This document shows positions 23,800 to 37,900 of a DNA stretch of 64,000 nucleotides, piece by piece (the stretch's first letter is position 1; every line of letters starts with the position of its first letter). Below the pieces are notes generated by a model. The model saw nothing but the letters and a program-made list of their open reading frames with translations, searched no databases and was not told the origin of the DNA. The translations under genes and the position numbers were made by a program. The DNA is from Linepithema humile (taxonomy: Eukaryota; Arthropoda; Insecta; Hymenoptera; Formicidae). The stretch lies in the NCBI RefSeq assembly GCF_040581485.1, contig NC_090128.1:40268931-40332930 (forward strand), read 5' to 3'.

Positions 23800-26700
23800 C
23801 CACGATTTTCTGCCGTGTCGCCTGCATGTGACCGCTGCTATACTCGCCGAAAGCATGAAGAAATAGGTTCGTTGTTTTTAACTTCATTTTCTCCCGTCTG
23901 TTTTTCTCCCTGCTTTCTGCATTAAAACAATTTCAACGAAATTCTAAATTGGTACACAAAATGTGATTCAAAACATTGTAAGAATACAATACATTCGATT
24001 ATATCGTAAATTATTTATCTCGTCGATTGAAAAAAACAAATGCAACACGACGTTCTGATAAAGCGCCGTGCCTCTTCAATACGATTGAGCACAATCGATG
24101 ATAAAACCATAGCTTACGTAAATGTTATAAAACACACAATGAGATTGGGGCTTCAGCACGAGTATAACGACGCAAGGAAAATAATGCGAATCCGATAGCG
24201 GAAACAATGCAATCCCCAAGCGGTTAGAAGAGCCGGAAATAAAAGACGAAAGGAAACGAGATCACGATGATTGGTACGCCAGCCGGTACTACCTTCCTTC
24301 TCCGCCGAAATATATGTTGAGCACTAAGATTGAACAACCAGATTAAACAGTAATAAGTAAATTTTGCAAGAGAAGCTTGCACGCGACGATGTAGTTCATG
24401 AAGCGCAGCGAACGTCGACCGAGACTCGATATCTGAGATCCGATAAGGTAACGCGGTCAAGTTGCGCGAAAATGGAAAAAAAAACGGCGACGGAGAGCGA
24501 AATTCTTGTTCTCGAACGGCGGAAATAAAGAGGAAAAGATGGAAGAAGCGGACGAATGGGCACGCGGTCGTCTTCAGTTTAAGTGAAAAGTCGGAAATAT
24601 GGCGCGGCGTAAAGCTGCCGCGCGGCTGACTCTCGAAGAACGCGCACAATTTTCCGCGGAATGCCGCGGCGGATGTTGGCGACAAACGTGACGACGATAC
24701 TGGCCGCGCGCGCACATATTTGTCGCGCCGAAAAACTACATTATAGATACAACGCGACACCTGACAATCGGCGAATAATGCCGAGCCTCTGACGCCTTTA
24801 CGACGATTCACGGCTTCCTTATTCTCGCAATTCACGTATCGATATTCATGATCGCTGGTGATTGCGCGAAATTCTTGTTTCATCGTCGCTCTGATTAACA
24901 TTTAACGGCCGATCGTATGACACGTACAGCGCTATAAACAAAAATAACTGTTGCTCTTTATCGGGTTTCGTAAATTATAAAATGCGCATAAAGCAAATCG
25001 ACATATATTACTATCGTGCAATGAAGGTGCGAATGTAAGAGTTAAACAGTTGATAAGACGCGTTATGAAAATTATTTCCACAAAGAAACTAAATAATTGT
25101 TAAAACAAAAATGTGCTTTATAAAAACACGTTTTCAAATAGAGATTAAAATTCATCGAAAGAGGCGTCTTGATATCCTCCGTAATTACGGAGAATTCTCG
25201 TGCATCTCACCGGCCGCAAAAAGATTCGCTCTTTACTTTACAAGATTAGCAAAAAAGCACTTGTACAGAATGAAATCCTCGCGATGTAGCAGAAAAAAAA
25301 GATCAGTTCGCAGCGGGTCCGCGAGCAAGTTCCGCGATGAAACTCGAGAGCAAGGAGCGGGATTCCCCGCCGAGAAAGCGAGGAGGGATTTCCTACCAGA
25401 TACGTTCTCCGCGCTCTTTACACGCGGCCTGTGGCCCGAGCAGCTCGAGCCGAATGAGCGGAAAAAGAAGTTTCCGACTCTTTCGTTGGGAACCAAGTTC
25501 GAAGCTCCCCATGAACCGCGGATACCGAAACGAAGTGACGCTAAACTAATTTCAGCCGCTTTTGCTCGGAACGCTTTTCGACCCCCGCCTTCGGGGCCGG
25601 AGCCAACTTGCACAGTAGGGGGGGGGGGGGAAGGGAGAAGAGGAAGTCATAGGTCGCAGTCTTGAAAAAGCAACGTCGTGGCTGCAGCCATGGGTGAAAA
25701 CCTCGCAACACAAAGGATAACGCGCCGTCCCTTTTTCTCACCGTACTTGCTCTCGCCCTTTCTCTCTTTCATTTTCCTTTGCTTTCTCCATCTGGCGTCA
25801 CAACATTCCCTCCCCTCTCTGTTTCCCGGCACTAATTGACGTTTCGCTGGCGCGCGCTCTTGCAGGGCGAACAATCCCTTCGGAGCTTGGCCGCGAGCTC
25901 CCTTTGTTATCCTAATCACGAGAGTGATGTCGTTAACCGTGCTTCCCGCATGCGCGTGTACGTCATCCGCGCAGACCGGTTTTATTTGCGAGCTAATTTA
26001 TTATGCTAATTACTTTTCCGAGTGCACTCCACGCGCGGGCCCGACGACCTGGCTCGCGTGCTCGTTTCGAGCACGGAGCCCGCTGTCGCGCGAACCTAGT
26101 TTTCGTGCTCGGAGCATTTCCACCGTTTTGCCTCGCCGCCGCTCCCCCCTTCATCCCGCCGTCTCTTTCCCGCCCGCGGCTTTCTTGTCTCTCTTCGGTT
26201 TTTTTTAATCATGCGGTGAGCTTGCGCGGAAGAAGAGCACGAGCACCGCGAGTGTCGCAAAAAGAGAACAATTGATTGGCCTGATTGCGATTGCGCTAGG
26301 GTTTGCTCGAATTTTTGCTGCGCATTTCGCCGTCCGCGTTCTTTGTTTACCGTCATCCACAATTCACAGAAATAATTCTTGGAAAAAATTATAATTATTA
26401 ATGTTAATTGCAATAATTTAGTATTTATAATATTTTTTTACTTATTGTAATTCAGATTCTCCTTCAAGACCAGTTGTTTTAATCAACCCTGACTCGACAT
26501 ACCCAAAAAAAAAGAGGAAAAAAAGAGCAATTTTTCTTTTTCAGAGATTCCGCGCAGAAAAGAATGAGACGATTGCGATTGAAGCGCCGAATGTCCTGGT
26601 TTATTTAGGAGACATCTGTCTTTGTCTTTTGCTCGTTTTAATCAAGTCCGCCATTTTATATAAGCCCGAAGAACCGTATAGAAATTTAGTGGAGACCCCT

Positions 26701-29700
26701 TTGCGATATAAATTAAGGGCTTCCGATTGGATGATACTCCATTTTATTTATCACGAAAAGAGATAGAGTTCTATGTGTAAACGTTAATCACTCCCTTTGA
26801 TGTTGCGCAACACAACACGAATATATGAGAGTGTTCGATTACATAACACAACAAAACAAATCTCGATGATTAATCCGTATTAAATTAAATATTTTAATGC
26901 GCGCAAATAATCTAAGTTAATGTATTATATTTGTCATAACGCGCACAGGCCAATCTCTATCGTTAACTTTGTCATCTGATAGGTGTGATTTAAAGGCAAG
27001 CGCAATACAATACCGATCGTAATAATTCAATTACAATTTATAGTACCAATGTGCATTGCCAATTACCGGTAAACAATTTATTTCGGGCTGCAGTTTCATA
27101 CATCTACACATAAATTATGCTTGTTCTAATTATTGACGAGTCACCTGCAGCTCTCGAAAATGTGATATTAAAAAGAAGATATCGGTTCCGTATAATTTTA
27201 GAATGTAATAACACATCAACTAATTAATTAAACTAACGCGCGAATATGGAAATCAGAAATTACAGCTCGGTGTGTTTAAATATTAATTTCTATTTGTATC
27301 AATATTTAAATATGCTAAATAATTAAATGTTTATTCAGCAACATGTTGATTGCTTGACGTTACAATTCGCATTCGCGAGTAATAACTTGTTCAAATGATT
27401 GTCGGGAGAAAGCTTGGAAAAATACTCGAAAGAAATTACGAAGAAGTGAATCATTTCTGTCATAAAGAAACCCATTAACACTCTCAAATATCATCGCACG
27501 AGAAATTCACTTTTGCGACTTGCCCGGTAGATTACATGTCGGTAGTATTAAATATGGCGGCGTCGTCACGAAACTTCTTGTCACGACATGGTACCGAACA
27601 AGTTTAAATTGACCTGACTGTGAATATTTCCACATGGATACATTCTATTGTATGGTCACGTTATACAATATCAATTCACAGCACGACGAGCAAGACGCCG
27701 TAATCTCTTTATCAACTCTCATATATTTTACCTCCGATTTACATATTTTGATTGCATACGCAAGGACTTTATATCTGAACTACGCAATCTTCGCCGCAAT
27801 AGTTTCGACACGTCGAAGTACACATTAGGCCTATTAAGTGCACCAAGTGCCATCCTTCCCTTTTTGCCAAACTAACTCCGCAAATTGCGCTCTCTATATC
27901 TCATCGGTTCTATTTTCATCTTAAATTGAACCTGAATTGTAATACAGCGCTCGAATATTACATGGACCTTTATTTTGAAAGTAAATTAGTTTCGAGACAT
28001 CATGAATTTGAATGAGAATGCGAATATGAAACTGTGGGGCGGAGCGGAGTCTAACAAGAGTTCTGATAACCGAGGTGTATTTTGCAATACACTTGAAATA
28101 AAACGGAGTCATTCTAATAACATATGCGAAAAGGAACGGTAAGACGACGACTGCGATGGAATTTTCGAGGAACGGTATCGAGGCTCGTCTGCATCATACG
28201 CGATGCATTATCTGCAAATCTCGCGAGAGATTTACACGGCAGTTCAGCATTTCTCTTGAAAGACCTCCCCCCATGCCGACCGTCCCCTCGTCTAGATCTC
28301 ATCCACCTCTCGTCTGAGCTTTTTTCTCGCAGTCTGTGGTGCAGGCGTTGTTCGCAGCAACGACGGCAGCGGGAACTGATCGGGAAAATCATACGATCCG
28401 GAGAAGAGGCGAAATTGACTCCAGATGCGATGCCGGAGACGAGAATGCAGCCGGGAAAGAAGAAGCGCGAGGCGGTATAAGAAGAGGAAGGGGAGGCAAA
28501 GAGGGAGAAGGAAGAAGAAGGGAAGGTCGTCGTGTCAGGTTATTGAGAGGTGCACGCCATTATCGTTCGCCGTTGCAAAAAGTTCTCGGAACGAGTACGC
28601 CGGAACGAGGAATCGCGCGCTCAAATACGTGCCTCGACGAGGCGAGGGAGGACAACAAAATGTCTCTCGCCGAAAGGAATTTCGAAAAGTTAAAACGCAA
28701 CGAGGGCGCCGAACCAATGGTGGGTGGGTGGGTGTGCCCGCAGTTAACGCGAGCTGTAAACTATGGGAGAACGCGAGTGACGGAATTTATGGCATGAAAT
28801 TCCGATGCTTTACCCTTTTTCCAAGTTTTATTCTCAGACGTATGGTCGAAACTAAAGCTTAAACTATGACGCGAGCAAAAAAATGTATAGAACCGTGCTC
28901 GACCGCGAGTTTGCCGCCTTCCTGACAACGGCGAGATTGAAAAGGTGTATCCTGGCATCGTGAACGCAAAACGACGAATCAACCGAATACTTTCGCGTGA
29001 TAAATGAACAACGCAGTTTCAAAGCGAAGCACACCGGCGAAAAACGCGGTGAGATTCAGTTGACGGTTTTACAGAGAATTTGTAAGTGTTTTTTTTTAAA
29101 TTGCTACGTTTCCGTATTTTTACCAAGCATTGTTACAATACGGTAACATATTTTGTAATTAACAAAATAATTAAATAAACTTAACGTACAGTTAGCGTAA
29201 AAATATTGGCTTTATTTTATAATTAATTTTTTTCTAAATTGCTCTTAAAACAAGTCGAGTATCCGATAGTCCGCCAAAACTAAATGATAACCGATACAGC
29301 ATGCAATCCCTCTTTATTTACCGATACTTACATCGTCGGAAATTTCATATCGTTGCGCAACGTGAAGAAAAACGACGTCCATGCAACACCGTTAAATTTA
29401 TGAACAGGAAGCTATGCGGTCGGAAGATGCACACGCTGGCGTTTTCCCTCTAACAAGTGCACCATCACCTGCTGCGCGGTTGTGCCGGCAAGATCGACGC
29501 CTCTAGGGTGTCCTTCGTCTCCTTTCATCTCAGGCTTCCTGTTCCCAGTCTACTGGAGACGACGGAAAGTAACGCAATGGTAATTTAAAAAGGCTTCCGG
29601 ACTCCAGCAGCTTTCTCTCATCTAGACTATCATTTTTTCCCCTCCCACAATACTACCTCTCGAGCATTTGCATGCGGCTAATATAAAAGAAAAATTTTGT

Positions 29701-30827
29701 AGCTATAAAAACATTTAGTATAACGAAATAAAGTAAATACGATACTATATCCGATACTATCGAAAACATGTCGTAAACATCGTGTAGTGGTCGTATTTCT
29801 AATCGGCGGCTGAATTTCGAGGTTATTTCAACCGTCTGGTGACCCAAAAAAAAGACCAGCGGTGCACGGCACGCGATTAAATTATTATTTACCAGCGAGC
29901 TGCGGGCATTAAAAGCTTATTTGCACGTGGCCGCATCGAGAAACCAGCGGGCAACAAGCATGCTCCGAGGCGGATCGTGGCCGCGCGGTTTTACCCGTTC
30001 CTTCCTTCGGCGCTCTCTCTCGTCGAGCTCCTTTCTTCGCGACCGGGTATTATTCTAAGCGCGGGAGCATAAGATGAAGTGGAGATTAAGCTCGCAACCA
30101 CCTCAGCTTAATTGGAACCACGAAAAAGGCACGAAAAATTAATTAATGGACGCGGCGCAGCGCACCAGGGCGGTCATCGAAACGTTACCTCTTCGTCGTC
30201 GCTCCAACTGGTATCGCGCTGTTGCACATCCACGCCGTAACCTCCAAATATTCCATTCTATCCGTGCACACCCGGCTTTTAATTTATTTTTCTCAATTAG
30301 AGCGACTGCTGGCAATATCACGTCTTTCCTTTTAATCACACTCGCGGATTCTTTATGGTTTTTTTTTTTGCGAGAAACGACTCGACCAATGAAATGAATA
30401 GTCGAAAGCAGACTCGTTGTTTTTAATCCTTTTTTCTTTGTTCAAATTTTTCGATGTATTAAACAGTCTGACTTAATAATTATCCGAGTTTACAGATGAA
30501 ACGTTTTTCTAAATATAGACATAATCAATATTTACTATCTTTCCATAAAATTGTATTGCTTCTACATTCCGTTATGGAATTATCGATATCTAGTACTTTA
30601 TGATTGTCTGCTTTTTGTACAGCAGATTTTTATATGTATTCGACAAATTACAAATGATAATCCTACATGTAATAACGCTTTTCTGTAATCTCATCAATTT
30701 TATCAGCTGTAACTATTTAAAGTAAAAATAGTGGTTTATTAAAAACATGTCTAAAAGCGGAATGCCACGTCAATATTTTTTTGCAGCATTTATCGATCCT
30801 TGTTCAATAATACATAATCACTTTTAG
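23800..30827. other. Intergenic DNA, no gene supported
   Basis: The longest frames (24224-24901 minus, 225 codons; 25111-25665 plus, 184 codons) have no recognisable domain and biased Arg/Ser/Phe composition. A 13-G run is at 25618-25630. GGTGGGTGGGTGGGTG at about 28720. AT-rich at 26.4-27.5 and 29.1-29.3 kb. Confidence 0.55.
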
Positions 30828-30854
30828 CATCTATTTTAAAATTAAAGCTATATT
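30828..30854 (+). repeat. Left flanking direct repeat of the palindromic insertion
   Basis: CATCTATTTT...TAAAGCTATATT, matched at 31389-31414 with a few differences in the A/T-rich middle. Read as an old target-site duplication. Confidence 0.5.
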
Positions 30855-31388
30855 AATAAATTTGAAAGGAGCGTAAAGAGCCAACAGCCAGATATTCGTG
30901 CGAAGGTTATCGTGTATTAATATATAACCATTGAACAATACATTAAAAAAACAAACGTTTCAGCCTGTCATCAGGCCTTTATCAATGTTATTACAAAATT
31001 CAAAAAATACGCAACGCAAAAATTATAAACATAAACCGAAGTAAAATTGACATAATAAACTGAAGAGTAGTTAAAACCACGTTAAATTGTGTTAAACATA
31101 GTAGAAAGCTCGTCCACACAAGATGGAACGAGGTAGGAGAAAAAACTTAGAACCATATAATGTGATGGTTGAAACCTCAATGTGTGTTTATAATTTTTGC
31201 GTTGCGTATTTTTTGAATTTTGTAATAACATTGATAAAGGCCTGATGACAGGCTGAAACGTTTGTTTTTTTAATGTATTGTTCAATGGTTATATATTAAT
31301 ACACGATAACCTTCGCACGAATATCTGGCTGTTGGCTCTTTACGCTCCTTTCAAATTTATTGATTTTAACAATCATCAGAGCCTGATA
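30855..31388. mobile_element. Palindromic insertion, Penelope-like terminal repeats in inverted arrangement
   Basis: 177-bp arms (30855-31031 and 31185-31361) are inverted copies separated by a 153-bp spacer. Each arm carries GGCCTGATGACAGGCTGAAA, a motif style seen in terminal repeats of Penelope-like retroelements. The insertion lies between imperfect ~26-bp direct repeats (30828-30854 and 31389-31414, CATCTATT...TAAAGCTATATT). Penelope-like elements often carry inverted terminal copies and variable target duplications. No reverse transcriptase frame is present, so it is a short dead copy. The family call is inference from the motif and layout. Confidence 0.55.
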
Positions 31389-31414
31389 CATCTATTATTT
31401 TTTAAAGCTATATT
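31389..31414 (+). repeat. Right flanking direct repeat of the palindromic insertion
   Basis: CATCTATTATTTTTTAAAGC and onward; partner of 30828-30854. Confidence 0.5.
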
Positions 31415-33348
31415 TTTCCATGCCATATTTTCTTAACACTACCATTTAGTAAATTGTAGATTAAAAGAATATATATGTACAGATTTAATTACATTATATC
31501 TCTTAGCGGATTAATTATCTCTTCATTTCTAATATATATTTGTTATTATTAATAATAATAAATAAACAAAATTAGAACAGAATTGACGCAATAATAAACA
31601 AAATTATTAATTATAAATCGGAAATACATTTTTCTATTACATAAATTTGTTGGAACATGCTGCGTGTAAATATTTGCTTTTAATTTACATTTGTGACATA
31701 AGATGTATACATTTTAAAAAATTCCTATAGTGCTGCTTTCCCGCACAGTTTATATAATATATAGTCTTGGAAGTATAATGTAAGCCAAACATCTACCTTA
31801 AATTATTTTCAAAAATATTGGAAGAAAAAGAAAGAGAGAAAAAAATATTTTGAACACCATACATACGCAAGCATTCTTGAATATGTATTTAGAAACATCA
31901 ATTTTCCACAGTGTTTATAAATATCAAAACTCATGCAGAAATTGTTCTGTTTATTTAACGTATATATTTTTTGTATGTAAAATAAAAATAAATAAAAAAA
32001 TGTTTTGATATCTATTGATATTGTATTTAGAATAGAATGTAGTTTAGAAAGTAGAAAAGATTACGAGTTTTTTATTTTTCCTCTTTTTCCTCTTCCTTCA
32101 ATATTTTCCAAATAATTCAAGATAAGGCTTTTACCCTTGCAGAGGATTAAATATTATATAAATTGGACCAACGCTGAGAGAATTTTTCAGGATGCATACT
32201 ATGCCACAAGTATAAATTAAAAATTGAGAGCAAATATGTCACACAGAATACTTCAACTAATCTGTATAATGAAATAAAAAGAAAAATACATTTGCGGAAA
32301 GGAAAGGCGTATAATAATTATTAATTATATTTCTTGTTGCAACGCGCCAATTTTATTCTAATTTTTTTAGTTTATTAACTATTATTAATAACAAAATACA
32401 TGCCTCTATTTCAAAATTGGAACAACATTGTATTGTACAACGTAATTAAATCCATACATAATAGGGCAAATTTCTGATTTACAATTCCTGGATGCAATAC
32501 AAACACTTGCTTAAATAATAGCGTTATTTACCAGCAATATTAAAAAATGCATATGGCACATGCAGTTTCAATTCAAAAATGGGTTAACGAATAACGGTGC
32601 TGAAAAACGTTATGGGATGGCCGCTTTCAGGCTTCTCTCTAGCGATAACCTTAAACTCCCTGCTAGACGCTTTGAGTATACACTTCGTTAATTTCTTTCA
32701 TCGTTCCCCGAGTTCCTCGTCTTTTTGCTCTCGAGATCAAAAGAACACACATCCAGATTCATCGTATTTTGCCGACACTACCACCCAGAAAACGCGCACG
32801 TCGCGTACTTGCACGACCATCTTTTTTGCGTTAACAAGCAGTTGCGCGTATTTTAACTAAAAATCTCGTCTAACCGTTTAAAAATGACTCTCGTATATGG
32901 ATGAGTTACGATCGCGCAATTCCTTCTAGTGCAAAAATCAACGTTTATGCGCGCATTATTATACGCGCGTCGGGAAATTTGCATAAATACAAGAAAACAT
33001 TTGTTACAAAATAAATTCACGCCTTCCTGAACTACAATACGGATCTGTGCGTAAACTTGGTAGCACTTGAAATTTACACTTCAAACAGGCGGCGTGATAT
33101 CATTCGCCGGAGGCGACGCAGCACACGCGGGAAACCGGGAACAAATACGTCGCGAGCCAGCTGAAAGGTGCTCGTTTTCCGTTGTTCGTCTCTGGAGAAT
33201 AGGGTCTACCACAAAAGATAGATTTATGAAGATGGCTCCGTTGCGGAGATCTCGCGAACAATAATCGTATATCTATCTTTCTATATAAACGTTAAAATTA
33301 AAATCGTAGAATCTTGTTACCAAGAATATTAATAATAAGGAATTTAGA
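31415..33348. other. AT-rich DNA, nothing seen
   Basis: Very AT-rich from 31.4 to 32.6 kb, then moderately GC. GGCCGCTTTC at about 32619 resembles the edge of the 33349 hairpin, which may be chance. No gene. Confidence 0.6.
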
Positions 33349-33463
33349 GGCCGCTTTCCAACTAATGACACAAGTCGACACAAGTAACATTCTATCTTTG
33401 TTCGATATTGGATATCGAACAGAGTAATACTTGGGTCGATTTGTTATTAGCCGGAAAGCGGCC
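33349..33463. repeat. 115-bp hairpin (MITE or precursor-RNA-like)
   Basis: GGCCGCTTTCC at the left edge pairs with GGAAAGCGGCC at the right edge. The stem continues with bulges and closes in GTTCGATATTGGATATCGAAC (33400-33420). The stem is long enough to fold as an RNA of precursor-microRNA size. I recognise no known microRNA in it. Equally it could be a very short MITE. Confidence 0.6.
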
Positions 33464-34439
33464 ATAAACATTAAACGCGATAATATGAACACGTAACAAA
33501 ATAAATATCTATTAATAAACTATTTCGCTGAAGAATATTAAAATATATAATATATTCTAGAGAAAGAGAGAGAAAAAAAAAAAGAGAGTCTATATTTGTT
33601 TCTTTGTTAAATCCAGTTCCCAGGTTTTAGTTGACAAATTATTTTTTTGCCCCGGTGCCAGGAATCTTCCGGGCGGCACTGCGCGAAAAACCTTTTTCCC
33701 AACGTACTGCGGGCGCTTCTTCTTTTCGCGGATGACACTGACGAATGTCCGCCGTCGCCGGTGGAATTATCTGACGCGCGCTTTTCGCCGAGAGAGAAAC
33801 GGATTCACAAGGGCCACCTGATGTTTCCGCCCCGTGGCAAGGTGATACGGGAACGGGCGGAATATTCGATATCACTTCTCGCGCGCGCCGCGCGCGTCTC
33901 AATCCATTATAATTATATCAGAGGGATAGGCGCGCACAGCCGGATGATGAGGGGGCGTAAGACGCGAGCGGGGAGGAGAACGCGGGAGCACGAGGGTACG
34001 GGCCGGAGGGCAAGAGAGGAAAAAGATTAATAGCTCGCAACAGCCGCGGTTGTTGCAGCTAACGATGACAGAATGAAAAATAAGTGTCGGATAGCAGCGA
34101 GTGTTTCTAATGTAATAAATAGGCTGGAATTAATGCGCGATTTTTCATCGGCCGTTATCGAGTCGTGTTGTTGTATACCTCGCGCTGCAATTTCGCGCAT
34201 AAGGGATCCCGTGTAACGGCGATTAATGATATCGTACGCGCGAATAAACGATCCGCTATTGTTTTATTACCCCCGCGCAAATGTATTTAATAAATCGGCA
34301 TCGCCGGCGTATTGTCGCGACCGTGGAAAAATATGGGTCACGCGCGATATTTTCTTTCGGATTTGAATACGAGTGAAAAAAGCTTTCTGCCTTTCAAGAA
34401 ACGTATTTTTTTTCTTTTTTATTGGTAAAATAGTAATAT

Positions 34440-34896
34440 CTTACGACAGCGCTCGGAATTCGTTGCACATTTCGGGCCGATTCCCGAGACGACGCCTCCT
34501 GTTCCCCCACTACCGCCCGGCCGCTGGCGGCCGAGCCGCCGATAGCTCTGGCGCAGGAGCGTTTTATATTAGAAATAAGCTGGGTTGTTGAGGCACCTCT
34601 CAGAAAATAGTAATATTTTCTTTGCTACATAAATATTGTTTATTTTCATTAATAATTAAATATATATATGTATTATGTATTTATAAAATAAAACATTATT
34701 TATGTAGTGATGAAAATATTACGATTTTCTGAAAGATGCCTAAACAATCCAACCTATTTTTAATATAAAACACTCCTGAGCCAGAGTTATCGGCGGCTCG
34801 GCCGCCAGCGGCCGGGTGGTAGTGGGGGAACAGGAGGCGTCGTCTCGGAAATCGGCCCGAAATGTGCAACTAATTCCGAGCGCTGTCTTACGATAT
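34440..34896. mobile_element. Fold-back element with ~205-bp inverted arms
   Basis: Left arm 34440-34646 and right arm 34684-34896 are inverted copies at roughly 90% identity by eye. The arms are GC-rich on the outside (GGCCGCTGGCGGCCGAGCCG in both) and AT-rich near the 37-bp centre. Many differences are transitions, some at CpG. No open frame of note and no clear target duplication, so it is a non-autonomous fold-back or MITE-like element. Confidence 0.65.
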
Positions 34897-34901
34897 TTTC
34901 T

Positions 34902-37900
34902 TACAGCGCGCCTCGCGCCTGCATGAAATGCATATTTGAAAAAGTCGGCTTCATGTATTCAAATTGAGACACTTTTTACTCCAGCGTATCTAGATTAAAA
35001 GATTGCGTTAATATCTAATTTGCAGTCCTTCATAATATTAATAAGCATTAAGGTGAGTGCGCCCGGAATCGCAAAGAGTCCTCTGAGGCAGCTGGTGCCT
35101 TTCAATTGAATTAAAGATATTAATCTTAATGACACAGAGATAGGCGAAATACTGCAGCAGACATCGGGCTTTATACAAGCGCCTCGTTACAAAAGCGAAG
35201 CGGTAGCCGGACTCGCGGAACCAAAAGTACGAGATTCATCTGATATCACGAGCGGGGAGGAGCGCCCCGTTGTGCCGCTCCGCACGGCGAAACATTCGTT
35301 TGCCTGAGAAACGCAATTTGCGCGAATGAAATTTGTACGGTAATCTCAGTACATGTGCGAGCGAGCGACCGCGGTCTCCACAGGCGCCAACGGCTAACTG
35401 GAAAGTTCAACACGATGATGTCGGTTTAATGCCGCTGGTTTTAGAGGAGTCCCCGCCGTGCACCGAGTCGCGTCGCAGATCGCGATTCCGCGTAATTCAT
35501 ACAGAGCGGAATTCAAACAGAACTGGCTCCCCGATAACGTCGACGAGTCGGCAGGCGGCGCTCCTTATCGCGTGCGCTAACTAGTTAATTAAGGAGCGCG
35601 TCTCTCCTAATTAAGCTAGCCATCTTCTCCACCTCCCTTCGCTCCCCCCCCCCCCTCCTCTTCATCCTGACGTCTTGGCACAATATCGGATTGTACGTCA
35701 CGACGTCCCTTTGTGCATCACGGCCTGCCCGTGTGAACGTCATTTCCGGTAATATTTCGGCGGCTAAATTCACGTGAATAGCGAAGCCACTCGAGTAAGT
35801 GGATGCAGGGTTTATGCGGTGCGGATGCGGGGTATTGGTGTCTTTACTCGCGCCAATTCCACGTCAGACGACGACGACACGGATGCTCTCCTCCTTGCGC
35901 CTCCTTGCGCGCGGTATTCAGGGCGGTATGTGTACGTGTCGCGTGCACTGTGCGCGACACGTATACAGTTCGCGGTAGACAAGAGTGCTCAACGTCGCGG
36001 TGATGAGTGACTTAATGACGTATGAATGAGACGTTTAACCTCGCGTGAGCTTCTCCCGTAGAGTTTTCTTCACCGGAGCACTCATTCGTTCAGTTCAACG
36101 CGATGACACTTGACAAATCATAATCGCACGCGGGGAGAATAATTAATTATCCGCGAGTGATTAACTGAAACTTTAAATTTATCGAGGGATGTGCATCCGT
36201 GTACTTTTCTCGCTCGATGCACGTTGGTGCATCGATAACTCAATGACAGAAGTAGATTTAGCAAACTTCTTATAGAAATTGTTATTGTTATGAGGACTAT
36301 ACGAATATCATAATGTTCTGTTCGTAACAGCGGAGCGCCAGTAGAAACCTCTTGAAAAGGGTCGCGGAACGAGCCCATAGAATCTCCGCTAGATCACCGC
36401 TAGAATGTGCTCGTTTTCTGTCACATATAAAACGAAAACTGACGTGCTATTACCTAGTGCGTTCCATTACACCTTCTTAGTGTCAGGCTGGTTGAAATGC
36501 TTTTTATTTCATAAGCGACTTTCAAAAATGTGTCTCTCTATAAATCAGAGACAATCGGGTTGATTGTTAAAATTTCAACGCAACGATCGTAACGATTGTA
36601 TCGACACGCCCGATAACATGCCTTTAACATCTCGATACTAATTGCACTTATCGTCTTTGACTCACGTCACCTGGTATACATTCCGAGATTAACTACGTGT
36701 CTCGACCGCTCAGTGCTCGCTGTACGCGCATAATCGCGCGAGTGACTTCGCCAATAATCTTGCATGTCGCACAAATATCGCTTGTTCGGGGATGCGCGGC
36801 ACGCGTACAGCATTCGGGAAACGCGAGCGTGTAATCACACGGTTACCGGGCAGGCATCAACTCGTAAAATCTCGAGCGAGCGACGGGATGACGGGGCGAC
36901 GGCAGGACGACGATCGGACACACGTGCGACGTATGTATGCAAAGGAGAGAGCGGGAGAGATAAATGAACCTGGTGCTTGCGCGCGTCGGCCGTGATGCAC
37001 AAAGGGTAACTTGATACACAAGTCTTGATATGCAAAGCGCGTGCGACCGGAGCGCATATCCGGCGCCCGGCTTGATACCTACGACGACGACGTCGAGAAT
37101 CGCACGCGCGCGGAACCGTACCAACGATGTCAAGAATGGCGCCGCTTAATGGCAATATTTTTATTCCGCGACAAGAGTAAAAGGTCTCTCTCTTGAGTCT
37201 TTCACGCGCACGTGTCGCACTTATTTACGATTTTAATAGAGAGGGCACCGTGCATGCCGGAGAAGCCCGAGTTACTAAAAGCGAATTCAGAGATGCAAAC
37301 ACCATTTCGAAGCGGAATGATGATTAATGGCTTAATATAGTAGCTGCTAATTATATTCTCATATTTATGATATAATATATATACTCGAAAACTCTCGAAT
37401 AATCATCACAACGTGTTTAATTAACATGACACGCGAGCAATACAAATGCGTCTGCGAATCGGACAAATCCATGACGGACCGGAAGGAGCCAATTCATCCG
37501 CGTTGATCGCGAGTTTCCGCATGTACTTTTTTCTCCCGCTTCGTTGTCTCATAGAAGCATCGTGCTTTATTGTGTATTATATCCTTTAGTTGGCAAGCGT
37601 ACATTGTGAAGGATACAATTAAGCTTCGCCGGGAGTCAGACGTAGTTTATGCGCTACTAAATCTGCTCATTAAAATTTTTAAGTCGGAAACCGCGGGAAT
37701 TTTACAATCCTGTTTATATCCCGCGGGACGTCAAGATGCAAAGCTGTATTCTTCTTTCGTCGTGAAAGCCGCTCAACGTGGCGGAAATAATTGAGAAATG
37801 AATTATACGTCGGACTTTTCATCCGTGCATAATATTATAAAGCTCCGTTTTCGCAAATACGTATACATTGAAGGAAAAAAATTTTTTTTAATCTTAATGT

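Noticed and set aside
24224..24901. 225-codon open frame on the minus strand
   Set aside because: Longest frame in the window, but Arg/Ser/Phe-biased with no recognisable motif, and it lies in CpG-rich DNA where chance frames are long.
25111..25665. 184-codon open frame on the + strand
   Set aside because: Overlaps a minus-strand frame of similar length and ends in a poly-G tract; no family signal.
31229..31275. Hammerhead ribozyme (CTGATGA...GAAAC)
   Set aside because: Only six bases lie between the two core boxes, too few for a normal stem II, and no clear cleavage-site strand was found; the motif folds instead as a GCCTG/CAGGC hairpin.
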